DNA of 64,000 nt from Ichthyophis bannanicus (GCA_033557465.1 CM066041.1:159873532-159937531), one strand, 5' to 3'; shown: positions 52,735 through 64,000, numbered from the stretch's first letter. Translations and numbers: made by a program. The notes: generated by a model not told the origin, from the sequence alone.

Positions 52735-54804
52735 ATTTAATTAGCGAGTTTTTATATACCGCACCTTCCATTGATCAGTTGCGATTTACATGGAACAACA
52801 GTAAACAAGGCAATGCTGTTTTTACAAATAACAATGTGAAACTACAAGAAATTCAATCTTACAATTAACAGTTGTAAACTATGTACAAAGAACCGGATTA
52901 TAACTATGTACAAGGTATGTATGTTTTCAAAAACATCGGTTTGGGGTTTTAGCACTTATTTCAGTTCAGAGATGGGTTAAGTCGGCTGGTGAAACTATCC
53001 TTTTTCTTGTTGAAAAGGTGAGTTTGAGAAGGATCCGTAGTATGTTGAGAATAAGTGTGTTTTAAGTTTTTTCCTGAACTCTATGATTTGAGATAAGGAT
53101 CTTAATTCCGAAGGAATGGTGTTCCAAATTATAGGGGCAGCATGAGAGAATGCTTTCTTGTTTGTTTATTTTTTGGCCTTTATAAATTCCTTTGGTGTTA
53201 TTAGTTTATTTAGTTGGTCTCGCCTTTGAGGAATATGATTGGGTTCTTTATTAATAAGGTAGTTTAGAGTAAGAGGTGCTGTGTTATTTAGGACTTTGTA
53301 TGTAGTTAAAAGAGTTTTATAATGAATCCGGCATTGAATCGGGAGCCAGTGTAAATACTCTAAAATAGGTGTTATATGATGGAATGGTGGGGCATTCATG
53401 ATAGTCCTGGCTGCTGCATTTTGTGCTAGTTGAAGTTTTTTAAAATTATGTTTTGCTACGCCTAGTAGGGTTAAGTTCGCAAAGTCGAAATGGGGAGTTA
53501 TTATAGCTTGTATTATACGTTGAAAATCCTGTAGGTGCATTAGGGGGCGGAGTTGTTTTAATACTTTGAGTTTAAAATAAACTTTTTTGTTATATTTCTT
53601 ATATGTGTGTCCATACTGAGGTGTTTGTCTAGTATTACGCCTAGGTAACGTATTTCAGTTTTTATTATGATATCATTATTTTGCAATGTAATCTGTGATG
53701 GGGGAATGAAAGTTGTGTTTTTAGTTACTATTAGGGCTTCTGTTTTTGCGTGATTAATGAATAAGTTGTTTTCATTTAGCCAATTGTTTATTTCATTGAG
53801 GCAGGTATTAATGAGTAGTGTAGGAATATTAGGTATTGTGAATGGAACATACATCATTATGTCATCTGCATAAAGGTGATAGTGAACATTGAATTTTTTA
53901 AATATTTGATAGATGTGTTTTAAGTAAATATTAAATAGTAGCGCTGACAGTGCAGAGCCCTGGGGGAGGCCTAATTCCTGATTGTAAGTTTTTGAAGTGA
54001 GGTTACCAATTCGTACCGTTTGAGTTCGATCACTTAGGTAAGAGGAAAACCAGTTAAGAACCGTGGATTTTATTCCTATTTTTCTTAGTTTCCTAATCAT
54101 TGTTGAGTGGTGGACACTGTCAAAGGCTGCAGAGATGTCAATGAATATGAGTAGGAATGCCTGTTTTGAATTATCAATACCTCTTACAAGGGTATCAATT
54201 AGAACTGTTAATAGTGACTCCACCCCGTGATGAGGGCGAAACCCATACTGTTGATCATCAAGGGGGGCTGAACTATCAATGTATTCTTGGGTCTGAATTT
54301 GTACTGCTTTTTCTATTAGCTTAGCCATAAACGGGATGCTCGATATGGGTCTGTAGGATTTAGGTGATGATTTGTCAAGGGTGGGGTTTTTTAAGATTGG
54401 GCGAATCTGTGCATGTTTTAGTGAAGGGGGTAAGTACCCATTTTTTAGCGAAAGATTTATTATGGGGAGGATGAATTGTGAGAGGATAGGTAGAGAGTTC
54501 TTTATCCATGTTACTGGACAAGGGTCAAGGAGTGAGGTTGTTGTATTGATGTTTGTTATTATGTTCTTGAGTGCAACATTAGATAGAGGTTGGATGTCAG
54601 TCCATTCATCTGCATAATGGGGTTGAGATAGGTGTTTAGATTTTGGTAAGTGGGGGTGGAACATGATTTTGTTCATGTAGTAGTTTGCCAAGTTCTGTGG
54701 GGAGATTTCTGTAATTTCATTGCTAGAGTTGTGGGTGTTATTCGTTAGCTTTTGGGCTATTGAGAATAGATCTCTAGGTCTGTTTATTGCATTGTTTAGT
54801 ATTG
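52735..54804 (-). mobile_element. L2-like LINE inserted in the foldback
   Basis: Flanked by tataattaa at 52726-52734 and 54805-54813. The opposite hairpin arm (52388-52410) shows the uninterrupted site, which confirms the duplication. The 3' end is at low coordinates (on minus ...ggtatataaaaactcgctaa). 5'-truncated. Contains RT and C-terminal domains. Confidence 0.85.
53166..54691 (-). pseudogene. L2-like LINE reverse transcriptase
   Basis: Frame 54691-53558 (377 codons): SYRPISSIPFMAKLIEK, then QQYGFRPHHGVESLL, then LLIFIDISAAFDSVHH, then LGLPQGSALSALLFNIY and HLYADDIMM (YADD at 274-277). It continues after a frameshift near 53550 in 53540-53166 with AQNAAARTI, then HITPILEYLHWLPI and YKTLLTTYKVLN, the typical C-terminus of L2/CR1-group LINEs. 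One break only, so fairly young. Endonuclease missing. Confidence 0.85.
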
Positions 54805-54984
54805 TATAATTAATGTAATTGAGATTTTGGATAGATTAGTGTCAAACTATTGATATAACATCACAATCTCGAAGATAATAGTAGAGCGCGAACATTTAAA
54901 AATTTTTAAAAGATTTACAGTCAGATGACATAGCTAAAGACTGCAAAAATGAAGGAAGCAACTCCAAGGGAAGGAGGTAGGGTC

Positions 54985-55081
54985 GAGAGGACCGATTCAT
55001 GCTGTCCCCAGAGAACACCTGTTACAGGTGAGTAACTATGCTTTCTACAGGAACAAGCAGGAAGTCAGTCCTCACATATGG
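54985..55081 (-). repeat. DIRS F internal complementary region
   Basis: gagaggaccgattcatgctg through gtgagtaactatgc, then tttctacaggaacaagcagg through cacatatg. Complements both element ends. Confidence 0.82.
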
Positions 55082-55264
55082 GACTCCCTAGCAACAGGCT
55101 ACCGAAAGCCCAGAGAAAAAAAAAAAAAACATGGTTACCTTCAGGGGAAGCCGTGAGCAGCAGCAATTCAGTCCACAGGTGCAGACTGCAGTACGACCCC
55201 ATGTGTCCAATGGAAGCAATGCTTCGGTAGCCTGAACACAGAAGGGTTAGAAGGCAGGAGTTGC

Positions 55265-56190
55265 CTAGACCCCAAAAAGATTACGAAGCACAGGCTGGCC
55301 GAAGGCACTGTCCTGTCGGGACTCACTCTCCAGGCAGTAATGAATTGCAAAGGTATGGACTGAAAACCAGGTGGCCGCTTGGCAGATGTCCACCATCGGG
55401 ACGGAGCGCAGGTTTGTCAGAGGCCGCCATAGCCCTGACACAGTATACTGTGACCCGGACATCCAGCGATAGCCCCTCCTACTCATAGGCGAGGGTGATA
55501 CAGTATGGCACCCAGGTAGACAGTGTACATTTGGTCAGTGCCTCCACCAGCCTACTGAGGTAATATGAGACAAAAAGCTGAGAAGCTTTACGGTGGCCCT
55601 GAGTACGCTGAATGTAGAAGGACATGGCCCTCTTACAGCCCATGGTGTGGAGAACCATCTCTGCCCTACCAGTGTGAGGCCTTGGAAAGGTGGTGGGCAG
55701 CACCACCTCCTGGTTGGAGGTGAAAGGGTGATACCACCTTCAGAAGGAATTTGGGGTGTGTGTGGAGCACAACCCTCTTTTTGTAGAACCTGGTGTAAGG
55801 CGCCTCTGCCACTAAGGCTTGGAGCTTGCTAACCCTGCGAGCGGAGATGAGCACAACCAGAACACCACCTTCCACGAGAGGTATTGCAGGTGGCAGGTAG
55901 CCAAAGGCTCAAAGGGCGGGCGAGTAAGCTGCTTCAGTACCACACTGAGGTCCCACTCAGTCGCTGGGGGGCACACCAGGGTTTTGATAAAAGGAGTCCC
56001 CACATGAAGAAAGTCACCAGCGGCTGGGCCGAGAGGGGTTTGCCATCCACCGGTGGTGATGTACCACCAGGGCACCGAGGTGCAATCTGATGGAGTACGA
56101 TTTGAGCCTGCATTGCGAGAGATGGAGGAGGTACTGCAGCACCAGCTGCACTGGGCAGGAGAAAGGGTTAACCCCGTGCTCCACACACGA
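55265..56190 (-). pseudogene. Tyrosine recombinase of DIRS F
   Basis: Four overlapping frames (56186-55812, 55875-55666, 55706-55479, 55486-55265) cover it. Visible: ISARRVSKLQALV (first Arg), and IHYCLESES near the end with the Tyr. The H-x-x-R block reads VTVYCVRAM near 55440, so His is Tyr. Multiple frameshifts. Inactive. Confidence 0.8.
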
Positions 56191-56239
56191 AACTGAAAAT
56201 CTGCACCACTTGAAGGTGTATGCTTTCCTGGTAGAGGTC

Positions 56240-57990
56240 TTACAGGAAAGCCAGCAGGATCTCCTCCACTTCTCCCAAGAGGGTGAAAGGGGCTAGCGTC
56301 ACCCTTTCAAACATGCTGTGACAGGGACCCCAGGATGGCGTGAAAGAGAGCCCTCCTCCTGAAACAGGAGCCCTGGGGAGCTCTCTAATGCGATGGGAGT
56401 CTCCACCGACAGCCAGAGGAGTAGCAGGAACCACGGCTGTCTGGGCCATTGAGGGGCTATCAGGATAAGCAAGGCCTTGTTCCGGAGGGTCCTGAATAAC
56501 GTTTTGGCAATTAGCGGCATGAGTGGGCGTACATGAGACCTTCCAACCACGAGATGAGAAACATCTGCCGCCACCCGGGAGGGCTAGGCTCGCCGGTTGC
56601 AGAAGCGTGGCAACTGGTAGTTGTCTGGGCTGGCAAACAGGTCTAATCATGGTTCCCCCAGAGGTGAAAGAGCCGGCTGGCCACTCTGGAGTCCAGCTGC
56701 CACTCATGCGGCTGGATGACCCTTCTTAATCTGTCGGCCAGTGAGTTGTCCTTACCTGGCAGGTATACTGCCCATAAGAGTATGCCCTGCTGGATTGCAT
56801 AGGAGCAGAGGGCCATTGCCTCGCGGCAGAAGGCACGGGACCCTGTATCCCCCCTGCTTGTCACATAGAACATAGCCACCTGGTTGTCTGTTTGGACCAA
56901 CACTGGTTGGCACCGTAGGCTGTGGCAAAAGGCTCAGAGGACTAGAGGTATCACCCACAGCTCCAAGAGGTTGATCTGCTGGATGCTCTCGTCCTGCAAC
57001 CAGCTGCCCTGGGTGCGGAGTTCCTCGCAGTGGGCTCCCCATTACAGCAGGGAGGCGTCCATCATGAGAACCTTTAAGGGGCATGGAGTCTGGAAGGGCA
57101 TCCCTGCCTCCAGGTACTGGGGCACAGGTTAGGGATTCCACCTACTGGCGGGTCACTAAGACACTGTCCTGGAGACGGCCTGTGACCTGTGTCCACTGGT
57201 CCCGAAGGCACCACTGTGCAGCCCTCATGTGGAGGTGGGCAGCTGGGATGACATGGACTGTGAAGGCCATGTGCCTGAGGCAGCACAGCAGGAGCCGAGG
57301 AGACACCAAGGGGACCTGAGGCGGTCAGTTTGATCCCCTGGAAGCAAGGCCTTTGCCTGGAGGGTGTCTAGTTTTGCCCCATGAACTCCAGATACTGTGT
57401 CGGGAGGAGGTGGGACTTGGGATAGTTTATTACGAACCCCAGATACTGCAGGACCTGGATGATACATGTGGTTGCCTGCTGCACTTCTGAGACCGTGCCT
57501 CCCTTTATGAGCCAATCGTCCAGGTAGGGGAAGACAAACAACCCCTGGAGGCGAAGGAAGGCGGCCAGGACTGCCAGGCACTTGGTGAAAACCCTTGAGG
57601 CAGAAGCCAAGCCAAAAGGCAGCACCGTGTACAGGTAATGGCTGCCCCCCACCATGCCTGTGGTTGGGGTGAATGAGGATGTGTGTGCATAAGAATCCTT
57701 CAGATCCAAGGAGCATAGCCAATCTCCCTGCAACAATGTTCTAAGGGAGAGTATCTTGAACTTATCCCTCACCAGGAATCTGTTCAGATTGTGCAGGTCA
57801 AGGATGGGCCTTTGGACCCCTGTTCTTTTTGGTATGAGGAAGTACCTGGAGTAGAACCCCTTGCCCTTGAGATGGTGGGGAACTGGCTCTACCACTCTGT
57901 CCTTGAGAAGACCTGCCAGTTCCTTCAGTAAAAGGTCCCAGTGAAGGGGAGACCTGGGGGGCTCTCCCGGAAAGAAAGGGCGAGTGTCTG
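56240..57990 (-). pseudogene. RT-RNase H-MT of DIRS F
   Basis: RT lies in 57895-57368: RPILDLHNLNRFL, then SLDLKDSYAH, LPFGLASASRVFTKCLAVLAAFL and FPYLDDWLIKG. A shortened stretch after KDSYAH suggests a small deletion near 57660. RNase H lies in 56903-56643: QTDNQVAMFYV, then SLADRLRR. MT lies in 56574-56299: IAPQWPRQPWF, with the FPP motif degraded. Several frame changes between domains. Confidence 0.82.
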
Positions 57991-58129
57991 GGCCAGGTGG
58001 AGGAGGTAGCCCTCCTTGACCACCTGGAGTGCCCAGAAATCAGTGGTGATGACTGGCCACCTATGGGTATAGTGAATGAGACGTCCCCTGTGGGATGCTG
58101 GCCCCCTTGGGGTGGAGAGGCTATGCCCA

Positions 58130-60084
58130 AGGAGTCAAAAACTCCCCCCCCCCCTTTTCTGGGTCAGGGCTGGGGCGAACGCCTGGAGCTTGGGAGCCTT
58201 ATGCTTACGAGGGCCTTGCCCATGTCCTTTGGCCTGCTGCCCTTGCTGGGGCGCCAGGGAGGCCTGAAAATGTGGGTAGTTTCTGTAAGCAAACCCTTTC
58301 CTCGGGTAGAAGGGTTTTTTACCCAAGCCCTTCCATCAGGGAGGGGCAGCAGTCTTCTTAGAGAGTCTGGTCCTCGTCATGAACTCTGTCTCCAGCTTTA
58401 CAGTCTTGTCGGTCATGGGTTTGCCTTGGCAGGGGACATCTACCAATTTGTCCTGAACCCACTGCTCGAGATCGGACGACTGTAGCCAAGACTGTAGCCA
58501 AGCCAAGACCGATGCCCGCCATTGCTATACGAGCCGCTGACTCAAAGCCATCATAGGCTGCCCAAGACAAACTTGGCGCACTCATGGACGGCCTTGAACC
58601 GCTGCAGGGGTTCCACAGAGAGACCAGCTGAAAACCCATTGAGTTCCTTCGCCAGGTCTCTCAGGTACATGCCCATGTACAGCTGGTATGCCTGGATCCA
58701 GCTAATGAACATCAAGCCCTGGTAGCACTTTCTACCAAGGGCATGCTGGGTGCATGCCTCCCTGCCTGGGGGGTGGCACCAAGGAGTGCATCTTCTGACT
58801 CTTCAAGCGACGCATGGCCTACTCCACTACCATGGAAATGTGCAGCAGCTGTGACTTTTGGAAGCCCAGGCTCCGGCAGATTCGATACATCGAGTTGAAC
58901 CGCTTACTCACCACCAGCAATGATGCCGGTGTCTCCCACATACAGAGCATTAACCGTTCCAGGACGTGAGGGATGGGCACCGTAAACGATTCCCTCAGAG
59001 GGACTTCGTATTGGAAGATTTCTAGCTCCTCTGTCCGATGGTCCTCCTCCGATTCAGTTGGAAAAGCTAGAGCCTTGGACATGTCCTTGACGACATCAAG
59101 GAACACCATGTCCTCAGGCAGGAACCAACGCTGGGGCTCTGAAGAGGATTCCAAGGGGACGTCATGGTGGCGAAGGGTGTCCAGCAACTGCTCGTCCTCT
59201 GTCTCCCATTCAAAATAGTCCATTGAGGACTTGGGGGAAGGATGGCTCGTAGGCTCCAGGGCTGAATCCCACCCATGGCTCTCAGAGGTCCCGCGGCTGT
59301 CACTGAGCACACTGGCTGGGGAAGATCACAGCCTCGTGGAACGGGAACTGGATCAAGACCTCGGCTGAGGATAGACTCGCAGCCAAAAGACCTTGAGGAT
59401 CGGATCTGCCTCCGGGTTCATCCTTGATGTCAAGGCCCAGTGGTCTGGGAGAAGGAACCGGTGGTACTGGACAACAGCACCCACTGCTGGTCCATGAAGG
59501 CAGACAAACTGTGCTCCAAGGCTGTCATTCTGGACTCCAGGCTAGAAGGCTCCGTAGCCATTGGCGCAGGCACCGAGGGAAACTGACCCAATGCCGGTTC
59601 CCCTGAAGCGGAGTCCTCAACGAGGATGGTGTCAGGCAACCGGGGCCGGCCCACAATAGAGTCCTTTTGGGGGACCTTAGCAGGCCGCTCCTTCTCTGAT
59701 CCCTCGGATGAGCGTCTAGGACTGCAGGACCTGGCCCATCTGAGCCTTCCAGGGATGCTGCCTTAGAGGCCACCTTCTTCTTGAGTTCCCTTGAGAGAGA
59801 CCCTCTTTCCGAGGAACCACGGCGTCAGTCGGATTCTGTAAGGCTACCCCGAGATTCCGCCGTTTTGGAGGAGGCCTTGGCCTCTGGAGGTACCGGGGAT
59901 GCTGGGAAAATCTATCGTGCTGCTGTTGGCGGCTTTTGAGGGCCTTGGTGGACATCTTTTTACAGGGGCCACATGCCATGGGGTCGTGGTCCGGTCCCAG
60001 GCAATGAAGGCAGCAGTTGTGTGTGTCGGTTAGAGACATTATTTTGGCACACCGATCACACTTCTTAAAGCCACTGGTAGCCAT
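58130..60084 (-). pseudogene. Gag of DIRS F
   Basis: Starts MATSGFKKCDRCAKIMSL (60084), followed by HNCCLHCLGPDHDPMACGPC, a complete Cys/His cluster. Later pieces are 59654-59430 (ALEHSLSAFMDQQWVLL), 59310-58819 (PEDMVFLDVVKDMSKALAF, VLERLMLCMWETP) and 58639-58358 (AAYDGFESAARIAMAGIG). The tail near 58150-58330 has KKPFYPRKGFAYRNYP in yet another frame. Heavily broken. Confidence 0.82.
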
Positions 60085-60334
60085 GGGAGAAAAAAGTATC
60101 CCAGCGAGGTCAAAGACCCTAAGTGCTGCCAGTTGGGAAAAAAAAAAAAGGAGTGAAGGCGCTAAGAAAGGAAAAGAAAACGAAGAACCAGAGACTCAAT
60201 GCTGGGGCAACAGACTTGGGTGGCAGGAAGAGTACCGGTGCACTACTGGAGGAGAGTATAAAACAAAGGTCGAGAAAATCAACTTTTTCCAGGGGGAAGA
60301 GCAGACAGACGTCTGAAGGGCTCCACGAAAAAAA

Positions 60335-60503
60335 GGAGACGGAGCAAGATGGCACCCTTGGGGGAGAAGGGGACCACGCATGCATGGTGGCATCTCCCAA
60401 AGGCTTTCATTGAAAGCTGGAGAGGGATGCTTCCACAAAGGCTCAGTCAGTGCCGAAGTCAGTGCATATGTGAGGACTGACTTTCTGCTTGTTCCCGGAG
60501 AAA
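60335..60503 (-). repeat. DIRS F right terminal inverted repeat
   Basis: gagcaagatggcacccttgg, cacgcatgcatggtgg, gctcagtcagtgccgaagtc, ending cttgttcccggagaaa. Inverse of 52069-52245. Confidence 0.82.
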
Positions 60504-60659
60504 GATGAAATCTCACCAAATCTGTAAAAAGACTTTTTGTTAAGTTCCTCTGGGTTTTTCCCCCCCATTACCATGTCATATGTTAAACAAGCAGGAGCAT
60601 AGCCCTGCCCCCACTCCCCAGCATGTGCTGCTGTATTGATATGGCCCAAATGCATGGCC

Positions 60660-60985
60660 CTACTCTCTTTGTATTTACTTAGTTGCTACTCTCTTAACCA
60701 TTCTTCAAGCTTCCTTAGATCACTACTCATTGCCCATGCTATTGTAGATGTCAGTATCCTCTATAAAACCGGAAACAGACAAATCTCTTTCTTCTAAACC
60801 CTCCACAATATTAGTGTTCAAATACTGAAGAGAAATAAAGCATGGATGGGGCCCCCAAGTCACTCCATTGATTCATTTTTATGCTGCCCTAAGTAATAGA
60901 TTAAATAATACATTCCAATTACTACCCAGCTTCCAACTCAGTTAACCATCTTGGGACCCCCCCACCTCCTCTATGGCGATTAGTT
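60660..60985 (-). mobile_element. Old CR1-type LINE fragment
   Basis: Stop-ridden but aligns by eye with the CR1 RT antisense at 39840-40060: a 'cctctataaaaccggaaacagac' region (two blocks), 'cctccacaatatt', then 'cccaagtcactcc'. Non-functional relic. Flanking 60504-60659 shows nothing I can name. Confidence 0.4.
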
Positions 60986-61124
60986 TACAAACCCCTGAAG
61001 TACCCCACATCCACCATATTCTCCTGCTCTAAGTTTGTGTCAAACAAAATTAGAGCAACTTATGATTTTGGTTAAAAAACAAAACCTCTAGCATACTGCC
61101 TACCCCTTTCTTTCTGTTAGTTGT

Positions 61125-61215
61125 TACGCCATTAAATATAACATAGTAAATGATGGTAGATAAAAATTGGCATAGGCCATCTAATCTGCCCAGTGAGGTG
61201 TTAGAGTTGTACCCA
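61125..61215 (-). repeat. LINE 3'-tail/SINE-like dispersed motif
   Basis: The + strand reads aacatagtaaatgatggtag followed by ataaaaattgg and 'catctaatctgccca'. The same tail appears inverted at 2060-2127 and mirrored at about 6530-6600. It looks like the 3' end shared by a LINE and its SINEs. Confidence 0.5.
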
Positions 61216-61960
61216 CAAGCTGGTCTCAGAAAGCAGCAGAGCAGAAAGATGCAGCTCCTCCTCCTACAGCTGATCAGCACAGGAGGGAGAGAGAAGATTT
61301 TAAATGTGCTGCCAGTTACAGGTTCTTAGGGGGGAAGATGGATTGTGTGAAGGGTCAAGGAAGAGATGTGAAGGAGCAAGAGACAGAGGAAATTGGAGAC
61401 AAGAAAGTGAATGGGGCGGGAAGGAAGAAGAAGAAGAGAAGGTGAGGGATGCAGAAGGGTGCAATAGGATCTAAAGCATGAGCAGGAAGAACAAAGTGGA
61501 TCCAAAGGGGTTAGCAGGATAGAAGAGGAGTTTGAGGTTCTCTGGGATATTATTGGAGTGGCTCTGAGGTGTGGAGACACTTGTTCCTCCCCTCACCTGG
61601 ATTACCTCTATCCATCCATAATCCCCTAATTCACCCTATTCTCATCTGTGTGTACATTCACCCCTTTACCTATCATGTCAGAGACCCCTTCTTCTTTTCC
61701 TACCTCCAAGATCTCCTCATTCTTTCCATTCCCTCCTCCTCCATAAAGTACCCCTGGCTTAGAAGTGAGGTTCATGACTGTCATGGTATGCATAAAACCA
61801 TAAAACCAACAACCCAAACTCCTCTATACCTTATCCCTAATCAACAAAAGGCTTTATAAAAATGGCTAAACATGCTTACCAAGAACCACAAAGAGAACAC
61901 AAGGCCCTCGCAGAAAAGAAACCAAACATAGGAAGCGAGTGGCATATGGAGGTCACAGGT
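61216..61960. other. Unassigned sequence with purine/pyrimidine-rich tracts
   Basis: 61330-61510 is strongly purine-rich on +, then pyrimidine-rich to about 61760. No convincing ORF or domain. Confidence 0.4.
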
Positions 61961-62035
61961 GCCTTTATTCATAAAAGGGTCTGCTACGCGTTTCGGCAGT
62001 TGCCTTCTTCAGGGGGTATGCATCTTAAAACAAAA
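61960..62035. repeat. Dispersed motif 'tacgcgtttcgg...cttcttcaggggg'
   Basis: tctgctacgcgtttcggcag followed by ttgccttcttcagggggta. I recall closely similar motifs as recurrent vertebrate repeats but cannot name the parent element. Confidence 0.3.
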
Positions 62036-62187
62036 CAATTGTAAGAATAATAATAAAAATTACATAACAAATTATATAATTAAAATTACAATAATCATCA
62101 TCAAATAAAACCATGAATGACTAAATATATAAATAATGAATATTAAAGAATATTAAAGTCAAAGGCTTACTTTAAAAATGAAGAACA

Positions 62188-62190
<3 letters not shown>

Positions 62191-62259
<69 letters not shown>
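62191..62259. repeat. (AT)n microsatellite
   Basis: About 69 bases of uninterrupted AT dinucleotide. Confidence 0.97.
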
Positions 62260-62262
<3 letters not shown>

Positions 62263-62751
62263 CACCAAACAGGTACATATAGTTAAAACAACATAAAAAC
62301 CATATATCAGCAGACATAAAACACATACAAAGCATAGGGCAGAGGGCTGTGAAAGCATTCAAAAGCATGAGAAAATTGTTTTCCTTATCTTGACACCGTA
62401 TGTAAATACTGATACCTGGTGTTGTGCCTTATTTTAAGAGCTTGATATATTCCTGCCACAAAACGACTGATAAAATTTAAGAGCTAGACAATATATATGC
62501 AACCGAATCAAATTTCACATTATATAAAGAAAGGTTAAAATATCCGATTGAAAATCATATAATTTCTGAACTTATATGATTACAATTGGCGTTTAGTTTT
62601 TACCTTAATTTAAAACATATGATCTGTACCTCTCCTTAAAAAGAATCTCCCAAAAACATCCCTTTAAAAAAAAAAAGGATAGCATACTTTTAAGCCATTC
62701 TTTATTATTTTTATTGTCCAAAGTAATTTTTTTGTTTCTTTACCCCATAAA
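62260..62751. other. AT-rich spacer
   Basis: AT-rich, no coding frame or recognised repeat before DIRS G. Confidence 0.4.
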
Positions 62752-63014
62752 GCATAGTTACTCACCTGTAACAGGTGATCTCCGGGAACAGCAGGAATTT
62801 AGTCTTCATATATGGATATCGTCGGTACCGATGGAGCCTGCGCGGGAACGCTCCCCAGCATCCAATTAGAAAGCTATTGGGAGCATCCCACAGCGCCTGC
62901 ATGCTGCCTTCCCGCCTTTCCCAACTGCCTCTCTCCAGTTGAGTTTAAAGCTGAGACAAAGAGAGAGAGAGGGAAAGAGAAAGAGATACAACTCCTAGGG
63001 GAGGTGGGTGGGCT

Positions 63015-63113
63015 GTGAAGACTAAATTCCTGCTGTTCCCGGAGATCACCTGTTACAGGTGAATAACTATGCTATCTCCAAGAACAAGCAGGAATATAGT
63101 CTTCACATATGGG
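63015..63113 (-). repeat. DIRS G internal complementary region
   Basis: gtgaagactaaattcctgct through gtgaataactatgc, then tatctccaagaacaagcagg through cacatatggg. Complements the left terminus at 62752 and a right terminus of the D type. Confidence 0.85.
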
Positions 63114-63230
63114 GACTCCCTAGCTTTAGATGCCAGGGAGAGACCCCAGAAGTTGTGTGTCCCTGTGAAAGGGCTCCACTTCCTCTCATGGATCTCTGGC
63201 ATCCAACCAGGGATGGCGGGTAGGAGTTGA

Positions 63231-64000
63231 TTAGGTATGGAACAGGTGTTGGAGAACAGTCTGACCAAACAAGGCATCCTGGCGGGAATCCTTGTCCAAG
63301 CAGTAATGGGCTATGAAGGTATGAACCGAGGCCCAAGTGGCTGCTCGACAGATGTCGTCGATAGACACAGAGTGCCGATGAGCCATTGAAGCTGCCATGG
63401 CTCTCACGTTGTGAGCTGTGACATGGCCCTCCATAGGAAGGTTCTTACTCTGATAGGCAAAGGAAATACACTGTGCAATCCAGTTGGACAGTGTTCTCTT
63501 GGAGACTGAAAGTTACAAATGAGAAGGATCAAAAGCAACAAAGAGTTCAGAGGACTTTCTATGTTGCTGTGTTCTTTGTAAGTAAAAAGCTAAAGCTCTT
63601 TTACAGTCCAAAGTATGAAGAGTCCTTTCTGCATTTGATGCATGAGGCCTTGGAAAAAACACAGGCAGGAAGACCGCTTGGTTAAGATGAAAAGGCGAGA
63701 CCACCTTTGGCATAAAGTGTGGATGAGTCCTAAGGACTACCTTGTCATGATGGAACCATGTATAAGGTGGATCAGCCACTAGTGCTTGCAGCTCACTGAT
63801 GCGACGTGCTGATGTGATTGCAATGAGAAAGATCACTTTCCAAGAAAGGAATTTCAACGAGGTAGTAGCTAAGGGTTCGAAAGGTGGCTTCTTGAGCTGG
63901 CTAAGAACCAGATTTAAGTCCCATGCCACGGGTGGTGGCTTAATGGGAGGCTTAGTTAGAAGAAGGCCTCTCAAATCTTGCTATGAGAGGATGGGAGGAA
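63231..64000 (-). pseudogene. Tyrosine recombinase of DIRS G, one stop
   Basis: Frame 63974-63513 reads PPVAWDLNLVLSQL, TSARRISELQALV and RTQQHRKSSELFVAFDPSHL, then TAA, where copy D has GGA (Gly). The same frame then continues with HVTAHNVRAMAAS (H-x-x-R) and IAHYCLDKDS (Tyr), ending LFHT at 63231. A single Gly-to-stop change, two bases, is the only lesion in the visible part. Another break lies near 63975. Very close to D in sequence. Confidence 0.85.

Larger units (their letters stand above)
52246..54917. mobile_element. Foldback element with nested LINE, 15-bp target duplication
   Basis: cagtcagatgacata occurs at 52231-52245 and at 54918-54932, flanking the insertion. Its ends pair: 52290-52365 with 54838-54917 (cores gcgctctattatc and cgagattgtgatgttatatc). 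Inside, 52395-52550 pairs with 52600-52735. After removing the LINE (52735-54804) the element is a hairpin of about 600 bases. Non-coding in itself. Confidence 0.75.
52069..60503 (-). mobile_element. DIRS copy F, full-length but degenerate and interrupted
   Basis: Left terminal repeat 52069-52245 (outermost 20 bases missing at the junction with E), foldback insertion 52246-54917, ICR 54985-55081, recombinase, MT/RNase H/RT pieces, gag, right terminal repeat 60335-60503. All genes carry several breaks. Family lies between A/C and B. Removing the insertion restores a normal DIRS 5' region. Confidence 0.85.
62752..64000 (-). mobile_element. DIRS copy G, left part, runs off the window
   Basis: Same family as D. 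Left terminal repeat about 62752-62940 (gcatagttactcacctgtaa, gtcggtaccgatgg), ICR 63015-63113, then the 3' part of the recombinase to the window edge. It supplies the left end that copy D lacks. Confidence 0.88.

Noticed and set aside
1..64000. tRNA or rRNA genes
   Set aside because: I saw no tRNA B-box/A-box pair in a foldable context and no rRNA-like sequence by eye. A covariance-model scan was not possible here.

Overview
This window looks like repeat-packed, non-genic vertebrate DNA. I recognise no host protein gene, rRNA or tRNA. It contains at least seven DIRS-type tyrosine-recombinase retrotransposon copies, a CR1 LINE, an RTE/BovB-like LINE, an L2-like LINE, LTR-type insertions, a hAT end, foldback sequences and microsatellites. 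Abundant DIRS plus this CR1 3' end and a tail resembling 'tatgacggcagataaagacc' suggests an amphibian, with a caecilian as my best guess. That is recall of repeat style, not a database result.

Layout. 1-8643 is a giant foldback (arms 47-4271 and 4308-8643) of old LINE, LTR-like and unclassified repeats. 8644-10077 is unclassified repeat DNA ending at a 500-base N gap (10078-10577). 10578-25545 is a second, larger foldback whose arms hold the same DIRS copy (A): a base-damaged version on + and a cleaner one on -. The cleaner copy continues to 26766. From there every DIRS copy lies on the minus strand: B (27535-33034, gutted by an LTR, a minisatellite and a hAT end), C (33413-39195, both termini present, inserted in a CR1), D (41925-47191, intact RT-RNase H-MT and recombinase frames), E (about 48050-52068, gag only, split by a BovB-like LINE), F (52069-60503, abutting E and interrupted by a foldback that itself carries an L2-like LINE) and G (62752 to the window end).

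DIRS gene order, read on the minus strand, is right terminal repeat, gag, RT-RNase H-methyltransferase-like domain, tyrosine recombinase, internal complementary region (ICR), left terminal repeat. The ICR is complementary to both element ends laid side by side, as expected for elements that replicate through a circular intermediate and integrate by recombinase rather than integrase. Gag has a Cys/His N-terminus and a Gln/Lys-rich C-terminus.

The two foldbacks flanking the gap are best explained as contig-end assembly artefacts: the arms between the two foldback centres carry many single-base indels and homopolymer runs absent from the outer arms. The most interesting biology is the nested insertions with readable target-site duplications, the long dual-frame RT/recombinase overlap in two DIRS families, the same-strand DIRS cluster, the BovB-like LINE, and two related TG...CA insertions sharing an unrecognised ORF.
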